A DNA stretch of 64,000 nucleotides from Myxococcales bacterium (GCA_029861865.1 JAOTYL010000004.1:237501-301500), one strand, 5' to 3'; shown: positions 35,374-44,298, counted from the first letter of the stretch. Translations and numbers: made by a program. Notes: a model not told the origin generated them from the sequence alone.

Positions 35374-35402
35374 TTGTGCGCTATGCCACCAAGTGCTAAC
35401 GC
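35374..35402 (+). promoter_or_regulatory. Promoter TTGTGC-N17-TAACGC for the kinase gene
   Basis: The -35 is at 35374-35379 and the -10 at 35397-35402, with an expected start near 35410. GAGG at 35415-35418 then precedes the start codons at 35419 and 35431. Confidence 0.4.
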
Positions 35403-35430
35403 CTCTCTGCGTTCGAGGATGTTGACCGAC

Positions 35431-37257
35431 ATGCGGAAGATCTGCCTTCGGTGCGGTTCCAAGTTCGGAAGTAGAGCCGACTACTGCCCCCACGACGGGA
35501 CCCGACTGATCACCGACGACGAGGTGCCGGACTCGCTGATCGGCACCGTGCTCCTAGAGCAGTTTCGCATCGAAGCCCTGATCGGGACGGGCGGGATGGG
35601 GACGGTTTATCGCGCCCGGCAGACGACCGTTGGGCGGGACGTGGCTGTCAAGGTGCTCAGGCTCGAGCTCGTGCGCGACGAAAATGCCGTCCTCAGGTTC
35701 GAGCGCGAGGCCCAGCTCGCGATCTCGCTCGACCATCCCAATCTCGTTCAGGTCTTCCTATCTGGTCGGCTCAACGACGGTCGGATCTACATCGTAATGG
35801 AGCTTCTCGAGGGGCGTTCCCTCGCAAACGAGCTCGCTCAGAACGGAGCTCCATCGATAGAGCGTGCCCTGGTGATGATCATGAAGCTTTGTGCTGGGCT
35901 TGGCGCGGTTCATGCCAAAGGCATCGTGCATCGAGACATCAAACCGGAAAACGTGTACCTCATCCGACGGGGCAACGACGAGGACTTCGTCAAGCTCGTC
36001 GACTTCGGGATCTCTAGAACGCTCGATACGGAGACGATGAACAGGGAGTCTCAGCGTGGTCGCGTGTTCGGCACGGCGGCTTACATTTCGCCCGAGGCCG
36101 CCACCGGTGACCCGACCGATCGCCGAAGCGATATTTATTCGGTCGGAGTCCTGACCTATCAGTTGCTGACGGGGGCCCTTCCCTTTGAAGGCAAAACCGC
36201 TGGCGCGATGTTGATGCAACACGTGCATGAGGAGCCCCCGCCCCTGCATACCAAGGGCCACGGCGATGAAGTTCCGCGTGGTGTCGCTCGCGTGGTCATG
36301 CATGCATTGGCCAAAGACCCGGACGCGCGTTTCCAATCTGTGGCCGACTTCGTCGACGCGTTGGCGGAGGCGGCGGTCGATGCCGGTTTGTTGTCCGACG
36401 CTCGAGCGTTGTTGTTGGGCACGGTATGGGGGGACGAGCTCGCTGCGCCGGGTTCTTTTCTCGCCGATCTTCTCGGCGCCAGCAGTCTTCCCGGGACCGA
36501 GGACACGCTTGCAATGACGGTGGACCGAGACCCCGAAGAGGAAGCGCTCCTCTCCTCCGCGCCGAAACCCTTTGGGACGTCCTCGCTCGAGATGATGCCT
36601 GTGCGCGGGCAGCGACGGCTGCGGCCGGGATGGCTTTGGGCTTCTCTAGGTGTTCTCGCGGCCGTTTTGGTCGTTGTCGTGGTTGGGACGTGGTGGCTAG
36701 AGCGAGCCCCCCGAGCGACCGCGGCCGATCGCTTTGCTCCGGCGGTCGAGGAAATCCCGACCGAAGCGGCTTCATCGGCTGCGCTGGTCGCCGACGTGGG
36801 GACCGATCAATCTGCGGTCGTACGCGAGGCGGTGACGGACGAGCTACCAGGGTCCGAGGGCGCGCCGGAGGTCGAGCCGGAGGATGACGCTGCGCCGGAG
36901 GTTGAACCGGAGGAGGTTGAGCCCGAGGTTCAGGCGCCCACCAAGCGCGCCGCTTCGAGTCGTCGACGGGGTCGGAAGGCAGCGGCAGGGGCAGCGCCAA
37001 GGGCAGAGGCCGCGACAGGGGCAGGGTCAGTGACAGTGCCCGGGTCAGGGTCAGTGACAGGGGAGTCCTCTGAACCAGTAGAGAACGATGGGATCGACTG
37101 GACTGTGCCCGGTTTTCCCGAAAGCGGTTCGGCCGATGAAGGTGTCGAGCCAGAGCCTTCCGCACCGGCGGAACCGGCACCTCCAACCGGGACCCCCGAC
37201 GTGCCCCCACGAAACCCAGTCGTGATCGACGAAGTGCCGGAAGAGGGCTCGCCGTAA
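35431..37257 (+). CDS. Ser/Thr protein kinase with N-terminal zinc ribbon
   Basis: A 608-residue transmembrane kinase. Residues 5-21 hold a compact Cys-x2-Cys-x10-Cys-x-His motif, a likely zinc ribbon. The kinase domain is complete: glycine loop IGTGGMGTVY at 51-60, Lys74, HRDIKPEN at 167-174, DFG at 191-193, and SPEA for the usual APE. A single helix at about 401-423 leads to an extracytoplasmic region of about 185 residues, rich in Pro, Glu and Ala with repeated PEVEPE units and a Gly/Ser/Thr-rich stretch. An in-frame ATG at 35419 is an alternative start. The target is unknown. Confidence 0.85.
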   Translation: MRKICLRCGSKFGSRADYCPHDGTRLITDDEVPDSLIGTVLLEQFRIEALIGTGGMGTVYRARQTTVGRDVAVKVLRLELVRDENAVLRFEREAQLAISLDHPNLVQVFLSGRLNDGRIYIVMELLEGRSLANELAQNGAPSIERALVMIMKLCAGLGAVHAKGIVHRDIKPENVYLIRRGNDEDFVKLVDFGISRTLDTETMNRESQRGRVFGTAAYISPEAATGDPTDRRSDIYSVGVLTYQLLTGALPFEGKTAGAMLMQHVHEEPPPLHTKGHGDEVPRGVARVVMHALAKDPDARFQSVADFVDALAEAAVDAGLLSDARALLLGTVWGDELAAPGSFLADLLGASSLPGTEDTLAMTVDRDPEEEALLSSAPKPFGTSSLEMMPVRGQRRLRPGWLWASLGVLAAVLVVVVVGTWWLERAPRATAADRFAPAVEEIPTEAASSAALVADVGTDQSAVVREAVTDELPGSEGAPEVEPEDDAAPEVEPEEVEPEVQAPTKRAASSRRRGRKAAAGAAPRAEAATGAGSVTVPGSGSVTGESSEPVENDGIDWTVPGFPESGSADEGVEPEPSAPAEPAPPTGTPDVPPRNPVVIDEVPEEGSP

Positions 37258-37293
37258 GATTCGCCAGCGAACCGAAACGCAAAGCCGAGGGAA

Positions 37294-37313
37294 GCCCCCG
37301 CGATCGCGAGGGC
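37294..37313. terminator. 20-nt inverted repeat between convergent genes
   Basis: A near-perfect hairpin (one mismatch) around CGCGATCGCG at 37299-37308, in the 104-nt gap between the kinase and the sigma54-controlled lipoprotein. There is no T-run; a terminator role is only inferred from position. Confidence 0.3.
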
Positions 37314-37361
37314 GCTCCATCGGCTGCAGCTCCTTCCTGAGAAGGGTGGCGGTTTGAAGCG

Positions 37362-38438
37362 TCAGAGATCGAGGTTGCAGCTCGTCTCCGCCCACCGACC
37401 TACGAAATGGCCGCCGGTCTCAGGGCCGGGGATGCCTTCCCTGTAGACCCCGCCGAGCACGCCGTGCTCGCCTGAGCGATGGAGCCAGCGGCCTCGGAAG
37501 TGACCTTCGCCGTAGTTGCCGCCGAAGATCCCTTTGAACTCGCCTTCGAGGTTGATGAACTTACCGAAGAAGACCTGTTCTCCATTGTCACGTCGTCCGT
37601 AAATTCCTCGGATGTGACCGGCGGGCTCGCCATCGTCGTGCATGACGCGACCGATGAAGCGCCCGCGGCCATCTTCGACTTTGTGCCAGCGGCCGGCCAA
37701 GAAACCCCGCTCGCAAATGTCTAACGGTCGGGCGACCGCCGCGGCCACCATTCGGTTGCCGGCATCGTCGATCAGGAGCTCGACCCGACCTTCGACCAGG
37801 TCGCGCACGGGCACGCGGACGATCGTTTGGGGCTCGTCGGGCCTTGTATCGGTCTCCTCCCGGGCCGTCTCGTCGGTGGACGGGTCAGCGTTGCGCGGGA
37901 GCGGGCTTACATACGAGAAGACCAGCGGCTCGTCACTTTGAGGCTCGGGGTCGATGATGGTCAAGATCATCCCGTCGTAGTGCGGCAGGGTGACCGAGGT
38001 GAACGGGACATGCTGACGGTCGGGGCGCGGAAGCAGGCGATCGGTGCGTTCTTCGAACTTGATGACGCGTTGGACGATCATGGCGCCGCGATTCACGTGA
38101 AAGACACCGCTCCAGTTTCGAGGCGTTTCGTTCTCTGGGTTCCCCGGAATCTGACCCCACTCGACGATGAGATTGACCTGCACCGCGTCGGGTCGCTCGC
38201 GCATGTCTACGACCTCGGGGTCTTGGTTGATCTGGTCTTCGACTGTGTCGTATTCGCCGATCCCATCAAATGCCTCGGGCTCGCCAAAGGCGGGCGCTTC
38301 GTCCTCCATGGTGAGGCCGCCGTTCTCCAGTTCGAGGGCATCCGCGATTTCCGCGCCCTCGCCGGTGGTGGCGGTATCTCCGCAGCCAAAAGCGAGCAGC
38401 AGGCTCGCGGCTAAGAAAGTGTTCGTGTGCTTGTACAT
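37362..38438 (-). CDS. Lipoprotein with Gly/aromatic repeats, predicted sigma54 target
   Basis: A 358-residue lipoprotein: lipobox AFGC (Cys19), an acidic region to about residue 80, a beta-rich middle domain, and a C-terminal part from about residue 255 with repeated short units of the form G-x-F/I-x-G, including GRFIGRV, GEFKGIFG, GHFRGRW and GHFVGRW. These recall MORN or other beta-hairpin repeats. AGGAGG at 38446-38451 precedes the ATG. The promoter is of the -24/-12 type, and the gene for an FHA-sigma54 activator lies just upstream on the same strand, so it is probably controlled by that activator. Confidence 0.7.
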   Translation of the reverse strand: MYKHTNTFLAASLLLAFGCGDTATTGEGAEIADALELENGGLTMEDEAPAFGEPEAFDGIGEYDTVEDQINQDPEVVDMRERPDAVQVNLIVEWGQIPGNPENETPRNWSGVFHVNRGAMIVQRVIKFEERTDRLLPRPDRQHVPFTSVTLPHYDGMILTIIDPEPQSDEPLVFSYVSPLPRNADPSTDETAREETDTRPDEPQTIVRVPVRDLVEGRVELLIDDAGNRMVAAAVARPLDICERGFLAGRWHKVEDGRGRFIGRVMHDDGEPAGHIRGIYGRRDNGEQVFFGKFINLEGEFKGIFGGNYGEGHFRGRWLHRSGEHGVLGGVYREGIPGPETGGHFVGRWAETSCNLDL

Positions 38439-38464
38439 CTGGGAACCTCCTGCCTTCGAGACGA

Positions 38465-38481
38465 AGCACGAGCCGTGCCAA
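38465..38481 (-). promoter_or_regulatory. Sigma54 (-24/-12) promoter
   Basis: On the minus strand TTGGCACG-GCTC-GTGCT matches the sigma54 consensus TTGGCACG-N4-TTGCT except for one base of the -12 element. The invariant GG and GC are ten bases apart as required. Transcription would begin about 12 nt downstream, near 38454, leaving a leader of about 16 nt that holds AGGAGG and then the lipoprotein ATG. Confidence 0.75.
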
Positions 38482-38526
38482 ACGAAGACCGCCTCGAAAC
38501 GGGCGTCTTTTGGGATCGCCACTCCA

Positions 38527-38572
38527 TTGCTGAGTACGTGGGGTCTCGTCGGGAGACCCCGTTGCTGAGTAC
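38527..38572. promoter_or_regulatory. Candidate activator-binding site (inverted repeat inside a direct repeat)
   Basis: GGGGTCTC (38540-38547) and GAGACCCC (38553-38560) form an exact inverted repeat with a 5-nt centre. On both sides lies the same 11-bp word TTGCTGAGTAC (38527-38537 and 38562-38572). The element is roughly 75-120 bp upstream of the expected sigma54 start point, the usual distance for activator sites. It could also serve as terminator of the activator gene, which ends at 38594. Confidence 0.5.
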
Positions 38573-38593
38573 CGACCGTCTCACCGACGAGGG

Positions 38594-39928
38594 TCAGCGG
38601 TACTTCTTGAGCAGCCGTTTGAAGTACATGCGGTCGATGCCGGCCGCCGCTGCTGCTCGGGAGAAATTGCCCCCATGCCTCGCGAGCTGCCCTTCCAGGT
38701 AAGCCCGTTCGAAGTCGGCGATGGCGTCGGCTTTCTGCTCACCGAAAGGGCGGTCGAGGTCGACCTCAGGGGCGTTCATCGAGGGGTTCGAAGCAGAAGC
38801 CTCTGAGCCGGGAAGATCAAACGCGACGGACGACGGATCGCTCAACGCGAGGGTGCGCTCTATGACGTTTCGAAGCTGCCGAACATTGCCCGGCCATGGA
38901 TGCGATTCGAGTCGCTTCCAGTTCTCCTCGTCAATTCCAGCCAATACTTCCGCGGATCGCTGGGAATCTCCTTTTAGCGCCTTTCGCACGAAGTGCTCGG
39001 CAAGTCTTCGAATGTCCTCTCTTCGTTCGCGCAGTGGTGGCAGGATGAGGTGCACGACAGCGAGTCGATAGAAGAGGTCCTCTCGAAACGCGCCGCGGTT
39101 CACTTCGACAGCGAGGTCGCGGTTGGTGGCAGCGACGATCCGAATGTCTAGAGAGATCGTCTCCCGACCGCCGAGGCGACGAATCTCGCGTTGCTCCAGC
39201 GCTCGTAACAGCTTCGGTTGGAGCTCGATCGGAAGCTCGCCAACTTCGTCGATGAAAAGGGTGCCGCGGTCGGCCTCTTCGAGGAGACCCACATGTCGCG
39301 CGTTGGCACCTGTGAACGCGCCCTTCTCGTGCCCGAAGACCTCGCTTTCGAGAAGGTTGGCCGGCACTGCCCCGCAGTCGAGCACGACGAAGGGGCCTTG
39401 GGAGCGAGGACTGTGGTCATGAAATGCGCGCGCGACCAGCTCCTTCCCGGTTCCAGTCTCCCCTTCGACCAGTACGGTGACATCGGTGGGCGCGGCGCGG
39501 TCGACGATCGCATAGAGCTCTCGCATGGGGAGACTCGAACCGACCAGGGGGCCGTAACCATCAGAGGACGTAGCCGGAATGTCGACCTCTTCGTCCAGCA
39601 ACGAAAACCGCAGCTCGCTACCTCCAGCCCGAACCGTGCATCCAGACCGCAAGTACATCTCGACCACCCGGTATCCATCTACCCAGGTCCCGTTGCGGCT
39701 ATCGAGGTCTCGAATACGGTATCCAATGTCGTCTGCTGTGATCTCGAAATGGATTCGGCTTACGGCCTTGTCCTCCAACATCAGATCGTTGCCCGGACGG
39801 GATCCCACGCGAACCAGCTGTGACTGAAACGCGTGGGGCGGGCCGCCAGGTGACTGAAGACAGTACCGGCGCATCTTGCGCCGCGGTTTGTCCCCAACCA
39901 TCAACGTTCGAGTCGCTGGTGTCGTCAT
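38594..39928 (-). CDS. FHA-domain sigma54-dependent transcriptional activator
   Basis: A 444-residue activator. Order: FHA phosphothreonine-binding domain (GSRPGND at 42-48, SRIH at 57-60, NGTWVDG at 79-85); AAA+ domain with Walker A GETGTGKE at 156-163, the sigma54-contacting GAFTGA at 203-208 and Walker B LFIDE at 224-228; and a C-terminal Fis-type helix-turn-helix (about 410-444). FHA in place of a response-receiver domain implies control by Ser/Thr kinase phosphorylation. Its ATG overlaps the stop of the PEGA kinase gene as ATGA, so kinase and activator are translationally coupled. The long open frame upstream of 39928 is not coding in this frame. Confidence 0.93.
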   Translation of the reverse strand: MTTPATRTLMVGDKPRRKMRRYCLQSPGGPPHAFQSQLVRVGSRPGNDLMLEDKAVSRIHFEITADDIGYRIRDLDSRNGTWVDGYRVVEMYLRSGCTVRAGGSELRFSLLDEEVDIPATSSDGYGPLVGSSLPMRELYAIVDRAAPTDVTVLVEGETGTGKELVARAFHDHSPRSQGPFVVLDCGAVPANLLESEVFGHEKGAFTGANARHVGLLEEADRGTLFIDEVGELPIELQPKLLRALEQREIRRLGGRETISLDIRIVAATNRDLAVEVNRGAFREDLFYRLAVVHLILPPLRERREDIRRLAEHFVRKALKGDSQRSAEVLAGIDEENWKRLESHPWPGNVRQLRNVIERTLALSDPSSVAFDLPGSEASASNPSMNAPEVDLDRPFGEQKADAIADFERAYLEGQLARHGGNFSRAAAAAGIDRMYFKRLLKKYR

Positions 39929-41580
39929 TGGCTGCCTCGAAGGTCGACGCTGAGCCGTTTGCTCTCTCCGGGTTTGACCTCGATTTCGAACCGCCGCTCG
40001 AGCCCTGCTTCGGGATTTCGAAGAATCACCTGGTGGCGCCCGGGGGTGACGCGATGGCCGCGCAGAGGTGTAGCCCTGATCCGCTCGCCGTCGATCACCA
40101 CGTATGACCAAGGATCGGAGTTCACCGAGACGAACGCAGGCTCTGCGGCGACTGGGATCACCTTCGCTGTCGCGCGCCTCTTGGTTCTCTTTGGTCTGCT
40201 CGGGACCTCTTCAGGGGCAGGCGGCCTGATTGGTTCGATCGGCGCGGCGACCTCTTCCAAATTGGCGGCCGCGGTCTTTTCGGTCGTAGGCGCCTCGGTT
40301 GGCGGCTCCTGCTCTTGCACCTCGGTGATTGCGCTTGCCTCGCTTTGCGGTTCCTCGGGGCCCCGGAGCCCGAACACCACCGCGGCGGCCACCAAACCGA
40401 CAAACGCGAGCGTCCAACCCAAGCGGCGGCCCCGTCGGATCGGGAGATCCCCGGTTGAGGCTCCAAGCGCAGACGGGTCGAGCGCCCCCGAGACTTCGTC
40501 TGTCGTGAAGACGCTGTACGTGTCGGCGGTGTCGAGCTTTCGGAGCTGGGCACCGAGCAAGTCGTTGAACGGACCCGCGTCATTGCTCGGTGACGGCGAG
40601 CTGGGTCGTGGCGGCTCGGTGGACCGCGACATGCCAACTGCTGTCCACTCGTCGGTGCCGGAGCAGATCTCCGCGAGGAAGTCGGCAAGATCGGCAGATG
40701 ACAACAAGTACCCTTCGGACAGTGCGTACTGCTCGAGCTCTTGTCGCATCGCAGGTGCGGTCGGATATCGGCCTCCTGGTTCGGTGCTCAACGCTCGGAG
40801 GACGATCGCCTCGAGGGCCTCCGGGATGTCCGCGTCGATCTCGCGCGGTGTGGCGAAACGTCCTTGCAATACGTCCTGAATTGCTCGTTCGGTATCGTTC
40901 GGGTCGACGAGCCAACGATCGGTGAGCGCCTCGTACATCACCGAGCCCAAGCTGTAGAGGTCCGTGCGACGATCCACCCCGGACTCACGCAGCTGCTCGG
41001 GAGCGATATAGGGGAGCTTTCCTTTGACTCGGCCGGCGGTCGTTCTCCGCGACCGAAGTGCGCTCTTGGCGATCCCAAAGTCGGCGACCTTCACCTCGCC
41101 TTCGAACGAGATCAGGATGTTACCGGGCGAGACGTCGCGATGGACGATCCCGAGCGAGCGATCATCGGTGTCTACACGTCGATGGGCGTAGTCGAGCCCC
41201 TTGAGAACCTCCACTGCGATGTAGATCAAATGGCGCTGCGGGATCGGCTGACCGAGGTGGCGTTCACTCGCCTGAAGTAAATCCCCGAGATGAAAGCCGG
41301 AGACATACTCCATCGCGAGAAACAACTGGTTGTCGATCCGGCCCGCATCGAAAGACTGCACGATGTTGGCGTGCGAGAGCCCCATCGCGAGGCGTGCTTC
41401 GTCGATGAATAGGGATGCGAACTCGTCGTTCTCGGCGAGGTCCTTACGAACCACCTTGAGCGCAACCACTTTCTCGGCCCCCCCAAGGGTCTCCATCTTG
41501 GCGCGATAGACCTCACCCATCCCGCCGTCGGCGATTCGATCCAAGATTCGATAGCGGGAGATGATCTTGCCGCGGTCCAC
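39925..41580 (-). CDS. Ser/Thr protein kinase with C-terminal PEGA domain
   Basis: A 551-residue transmembrane kinase. The catalytic domain occupies about residues 8-290 with GGMGEVYRAK, HRDVSPGN in the catalytic loop, VADFG and APEQL. A transmembrane helix (LGWTLAFVGLVAAAVVFGL, about 385-404) is followed by a Pro/Glu/Thr-rich spacer and a PEGA domain in the last 75 residues (AFVSVNSDPWSYVVIDG onward), which would be periplasmic. The start is GTG with GAGGT upstream. PEGA domains are thought to bind envelope components, so this is a likely envelope sensor. The partner is the FHA activator encoded next. Confidence 0.93.
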   Translation of the reverse strand: MDRGKIISRYRILDRIADGGMGEVYRAKMETLGGAEKVVALKVVRKDLAENDEFASLFIDEARLAMGLSHANIVQSFDAGRIDNQLFLAMEYVSGFHLGDLLQASERHLGQPIPQRHLIYIAVEVLKGLDYAHRRVDTDDRSLGIVHRDVSPGNILISFEGEVKVADFGIAKSALRSRRTTAGRVKGKLPYIAPEQLRESGVDRRTDLYSLGSVMYEALTDRWLVDPNDTERAIQDVLQGRFATPREIDADIPEALEAIVLRALSTEPGGRYPTAPAMRQELEQYALSEGYLLSSADLADFLAEICSGTDEWTAVGMSRSTEPPRPSSPSPSNDAGPFNDLLGAQLRKLDTADTYSVFTTDEVSGALDPSALGASTGDLPIRRGRRLGWTLAFVGLVAAAVVFGLRGPEEPQSEASAITEVQEQEPPTEAPTTEKTAAANLEEVAAPIEPIRPPAPEEVPSRPKRTKRRATAKVIPVAAEPAFVSVNSDPWSYVVIDGERIRATPLRGHRVTPGRHQVILRNPEAGLERRFEIEVKPGESKRLSVDLRGSQ

Positions 41581-41620
41581 GGTTACCTCAGGGTATCAGA
41601 CGACCCTCGGGCCTTCGTTC

Positions 41621-42727
41621 TCAAGGGTTCTGCCGAGCGATGACCAGTTGTGGCTCGGGCGGGTCGCGAAGCCCAAAATAGAGGCCGACGGAGGTTGCGA
41701 CCACCGCGACGCCGATCACGGTCCAAAACCACCACTTGCGGACCAGCGGCTTCTGTTGGGGCGCGTCCCGTAGCGACTGGACCAGCTCGGGAACGGCCAG
41801 GTTCAGGCTCGAAGTCCCCACGGTGGCCCTGAGACGTATGTTTCCGTTGCTCGGGTCCAGCATCGAGGCTCCCCAACCGGTACCTTCGCTTCCAATGTGG
41901 ACGGGGGTCGCGCCGTCTGCGGCAGGTACCAAGCGGATGCGCGAACCGTTGTCGAGCGCGGTGAACGCCGCGGCGTCGAGTGAGGCAAGCTCCCCCGCCA
42001 CTTGTGTTTGGCTGAGCTCTTCGAGCTCGATGCGCAAAGGTCGTGGCGGCTCGCCTTCCACGTCTACGACTCTCTGCTGGGCGATACGATCGGGTGCGCG
42101 AAACACGAGGTAGTGACGCCCACGGTGCAAGCGAACCCGGATCGGAGTCAACCCGACTTCGCGGCCATCCACGGTGAGCTCAGCTCCCGGCGGCTCGGTT
42201 TCGGTCGCGACGGCGAATGCCGCTTCGGTTGCGAGTGTCTCGCGGACGGCGTCGTATTGGGCGCGCACCTCAGGCGAGAACTCGGCAGGGTCGAGCGATG
42301 TTCGTTTGGGACGAAGACTCGCGGCCTGCCGAAGGGCGCCGTCCGCCTGGTCGGGAGCCCCCAGAGCCAGCTGGTTGAGAGCGCGGAGCAAGAACACACG
42401 GTCGAGCAGCTCGTAGATCTCGTTCGAGGTTAGACGCGCCTCGAGCTCTTGTTGTGCGCTCGTTAGCTCGTCCAAAGATGCCCGGAACGCCAGGTCTCGA
42501 TAGAGACGACGCGCCTGCGCGAGCCGCCGCTCGATCGCGTCTAGGGGCGGTTTCTCGGGCGGCAGTTCGGTGTCGATCACGTGGGTGTTGTCGGGGAGCC
42601 GATCAGGACCCGATTCGTGATTCGGAAGCAGAAGCGCATAGGGTTCGTTGCCCCGATGTGCTCGGGTGCTCGCGCAGCCAGAGACCACCAGAAGAGTTGC
42701 ACCCATCGCAATTACCAAGATGCGCAT
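41621..42727 (-). CDS. PEGA-domain lipoprotein with C-terminal membrane helix
   Basis: A 368-residue protein with lipobox VVSGC (Cys18). A helical, TPR-like region (about 60-150, with ERRLAQARRLYRDL and LLRALNQLALGAPDQA) precedes a PEGA domain (about 165-230, TETEPPGAELTVDG). A single hydrophobic helix lies near the C-terminus (WWFWTVIGVAVVATSVGLYFGL, about 333-354). Lipid anchor plus late helix is unusual. The ATG shares a base with the stop of the propeller lipoprotein gene (TGATG). It sits 40 nt upstream of the PEGA kinase gene and may sense or present a signal to it. Confidence 0.75.
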   Translation of the reverse strand: MRILVIAMGATLLVVSGCASTRAHRGNEPYALLLPNHESGPDRLPDNTHVIDTELPPEKPPLDAIERRLAQARRLYRDLAFRASLDELTSAQQELEARLTSNEIYELLDRVFLLRALNQLALGAPDQADGALRQAASLRPKRTSLDPAEFSPEVRAQYDAVRETLATEAAFAVATETEPPGAELTVDGREVGLTPIRVRLHRGRHYLVFRAPDRIAQQRVVDVEGEPPRPLRIELEELSQTQVAGELASLDAAAFTALDNGSRIRLVPAADGATPVHIGSEGTGWGASMLDPSNGNIRLRATVGTSSLNLAVPELVQSLRDAPQQKPLVRKWWFWTVIGVAVVATSVGLYFGLRDPPEPQLVIARQNP

Positions 42728-44298
42728 CAATTGATCTCCGGAACGAAGAGGGCGGCCTCTCCGAGCGCCTCGTATCGGATCGGCTCCCCGTCGTCGTTGA
42801 AAATTCGCGCGCCACCAACTAAGAGCACGCTGCCGTCCGGCAAGGGAGCCAGCTGATGAAGCACCGCTGACCCGGTGAACGGAAGGGGGATGCGCTCGAG
42901 CACTTGCGGCGAGCCTTCGACGCAGGCGCAGGGGTCGATCGGTACGAGCAGGGCGTCTTCCAGAAGGTTGTCGGTGATGCTCGTCGCCTGGCCACCACCT
43001 ACGATGAGCAGACGAGGCGAAGGCCCGCGGACCACCACCATCTCATGACGTGCGCGCGGCTCGGGGAGAGTGCCCGCGCGCACGAGTCGCAGATCCGACA
43101 CGTTCTCTTCCTCGCGCACACACAGGATCTGATCGAGGGCGCGGCTGCTGTCACCGCTGCCGCTTATGCCGCCCGTGATGTAAACGGTTCCGCCTCCCGT
43201 CGGGCACTCCGTATGGGCCGCTGCCATAGACGTGAGCCCTCGTTGGTCGAGTCCCGGCGCGGGGATAGGGAAGACGCACGGAGCTTCGTTGCCAGGGCAG
43301 CCGTCACCGTAGTGCACCGCTTCGACGATGGGACGGCCCGCCGTCGCACCGACGCCACCGACGGCTAGCATCGTCACACCATTGCCAAGCGCAACGAACC
43401 GCGGAGCGGAGCGATAGACGAGCCCCTCGATTTCACTTTCGGTCTGGAGCTCCACTTCGACGTCATAGGCTTCGAAGTCGGAGGTTCGCACCGCGGGTGT
43501 GTCGGAGCCGCCGCCTACGACAATGCGGCCGACGTTCGGGAGCAAGGCTACGTCTGCAAAGCAACGGCGTTGGCTGAGTGAGCTTTTGGCGGTCGACGCC
43601 GATCCCACAATCAGCTCGATTGTCGCCTCGCATGGGGGAGAGCCCGCGAGCACCCCCCCGAAGACCGCAATACCGCCTTCGGGCACTGCCTGAAGCGCCG
43701 GAAACGCGCGAGCGGTGAGCATGGTCCCGGACTCGATGAAACCGCCAGCAAACGGATGGTAGCGTTCGACCAGCTCGACGACGTTGGCGACTTGACCAGG
43801 CTCCCGCAGCTCGAACCGCGGAACACCACCCGCTAGCACCACCGTACCGTCGGCGGCTGTCTCGAGCCCGGCTGCCAAACGCGCCTCCTTGGGCTGCGAC
43901 AGAGTGCGACCAAACTCGTCGGCGCAACCAATTTGAATCGGGATCGAGTAGTTTTCGGTTTGGTGGACGAACGGAGTCGAGACGCCGACGGCACGATCAT
44001 CGGCGCAGGTCCCGGCGTCAAACAACGCCTCGAGCGTTAGCACGTACTGTGCGCCCTCCCGGAGCATGCCGAGCCCCGCAAGCGGGCCGTCGGCGGAATC
44101 CACCGTTTGAGCGACGACCTGCTCACCGGTTGCCGTATCGAAGATCTGGACGCGCAACACCTGGGGCGAGGGGGCGCCAGCGATGGGCTCGGTGCTGATG
44201 ATCACCAGCTCGATTTGATCAGCCGACAAGCAGCCGCCGACCAGAACCGCTACACCGAGCCAAACGGTCGAGAGCCAAGAAAGCAAGGTAGTCTGCAT
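42727..44298 (-). CDS. Lipoprotein with predicted beta-propeller (kelch-like)
   Basis: A 523-residue lipoprotein (LVGGC, Cys23). After an N-terminal beta-sandwich-like region of about 130 residues, the sequence carries repeated blades of the kelch type: segments such as GTVVLAGGV, GIAVFGGV, GRIVVGGGS, GTVYITGGI, RLLIVGGGQ and GSVLLVGGAR, spaced 50-60 residues apart, which predicts six or so blades. It is the first gene of the four-gene unit ending in the FHA activator. A TAGGTT box lies 5 nt before the ATG. An extracytoplasmic recognition role is inferred. Confidence 0.75.
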   Translation of the reverse strand: MQTTLLSWLSTVWLGVAVLVGGCLSADQIELVIISTEPIAGAPSPQVLRVQIFDTATGEQVVAQTVDSADGPLAGLGMLREGAQYVLTLEALFDAGTCADDRAVGVSTPFVHQTENYSIPIQIGCADEFGRTLSQPKEARLAAGLETAADGTVVLAGGVPRFELREPGQVANVVELVERYHPFAGGFIESGTMLTARAFPALQAVPEGGIAVFGGVLAGSPPCEATIELIVGSASTAKSSLSQRRCFADVALLPNVGRIVVGGGSDTPAVRTSDFEAYDVEVELQTESEIEGLVYRSAPRFVALGNGVTMLAVGGVGATAGRPIVEAVHYGDGCPGNEAPCVFPIPAPGLDQRGLTSMAAAHTECPTGGGTVYITGGISGSGDSSRALDQILCVREEENVSDLRLVRAGTLPEPRARHEMVVVRGPSPRLLIVGGGQATSITDNLLEDALLVPIDPCACVEGSPQVLERIPLPFTGSAVLHQLAPLPDGSVLLVGGARIFNDDGEPIRYEALGEAALFVPEIN

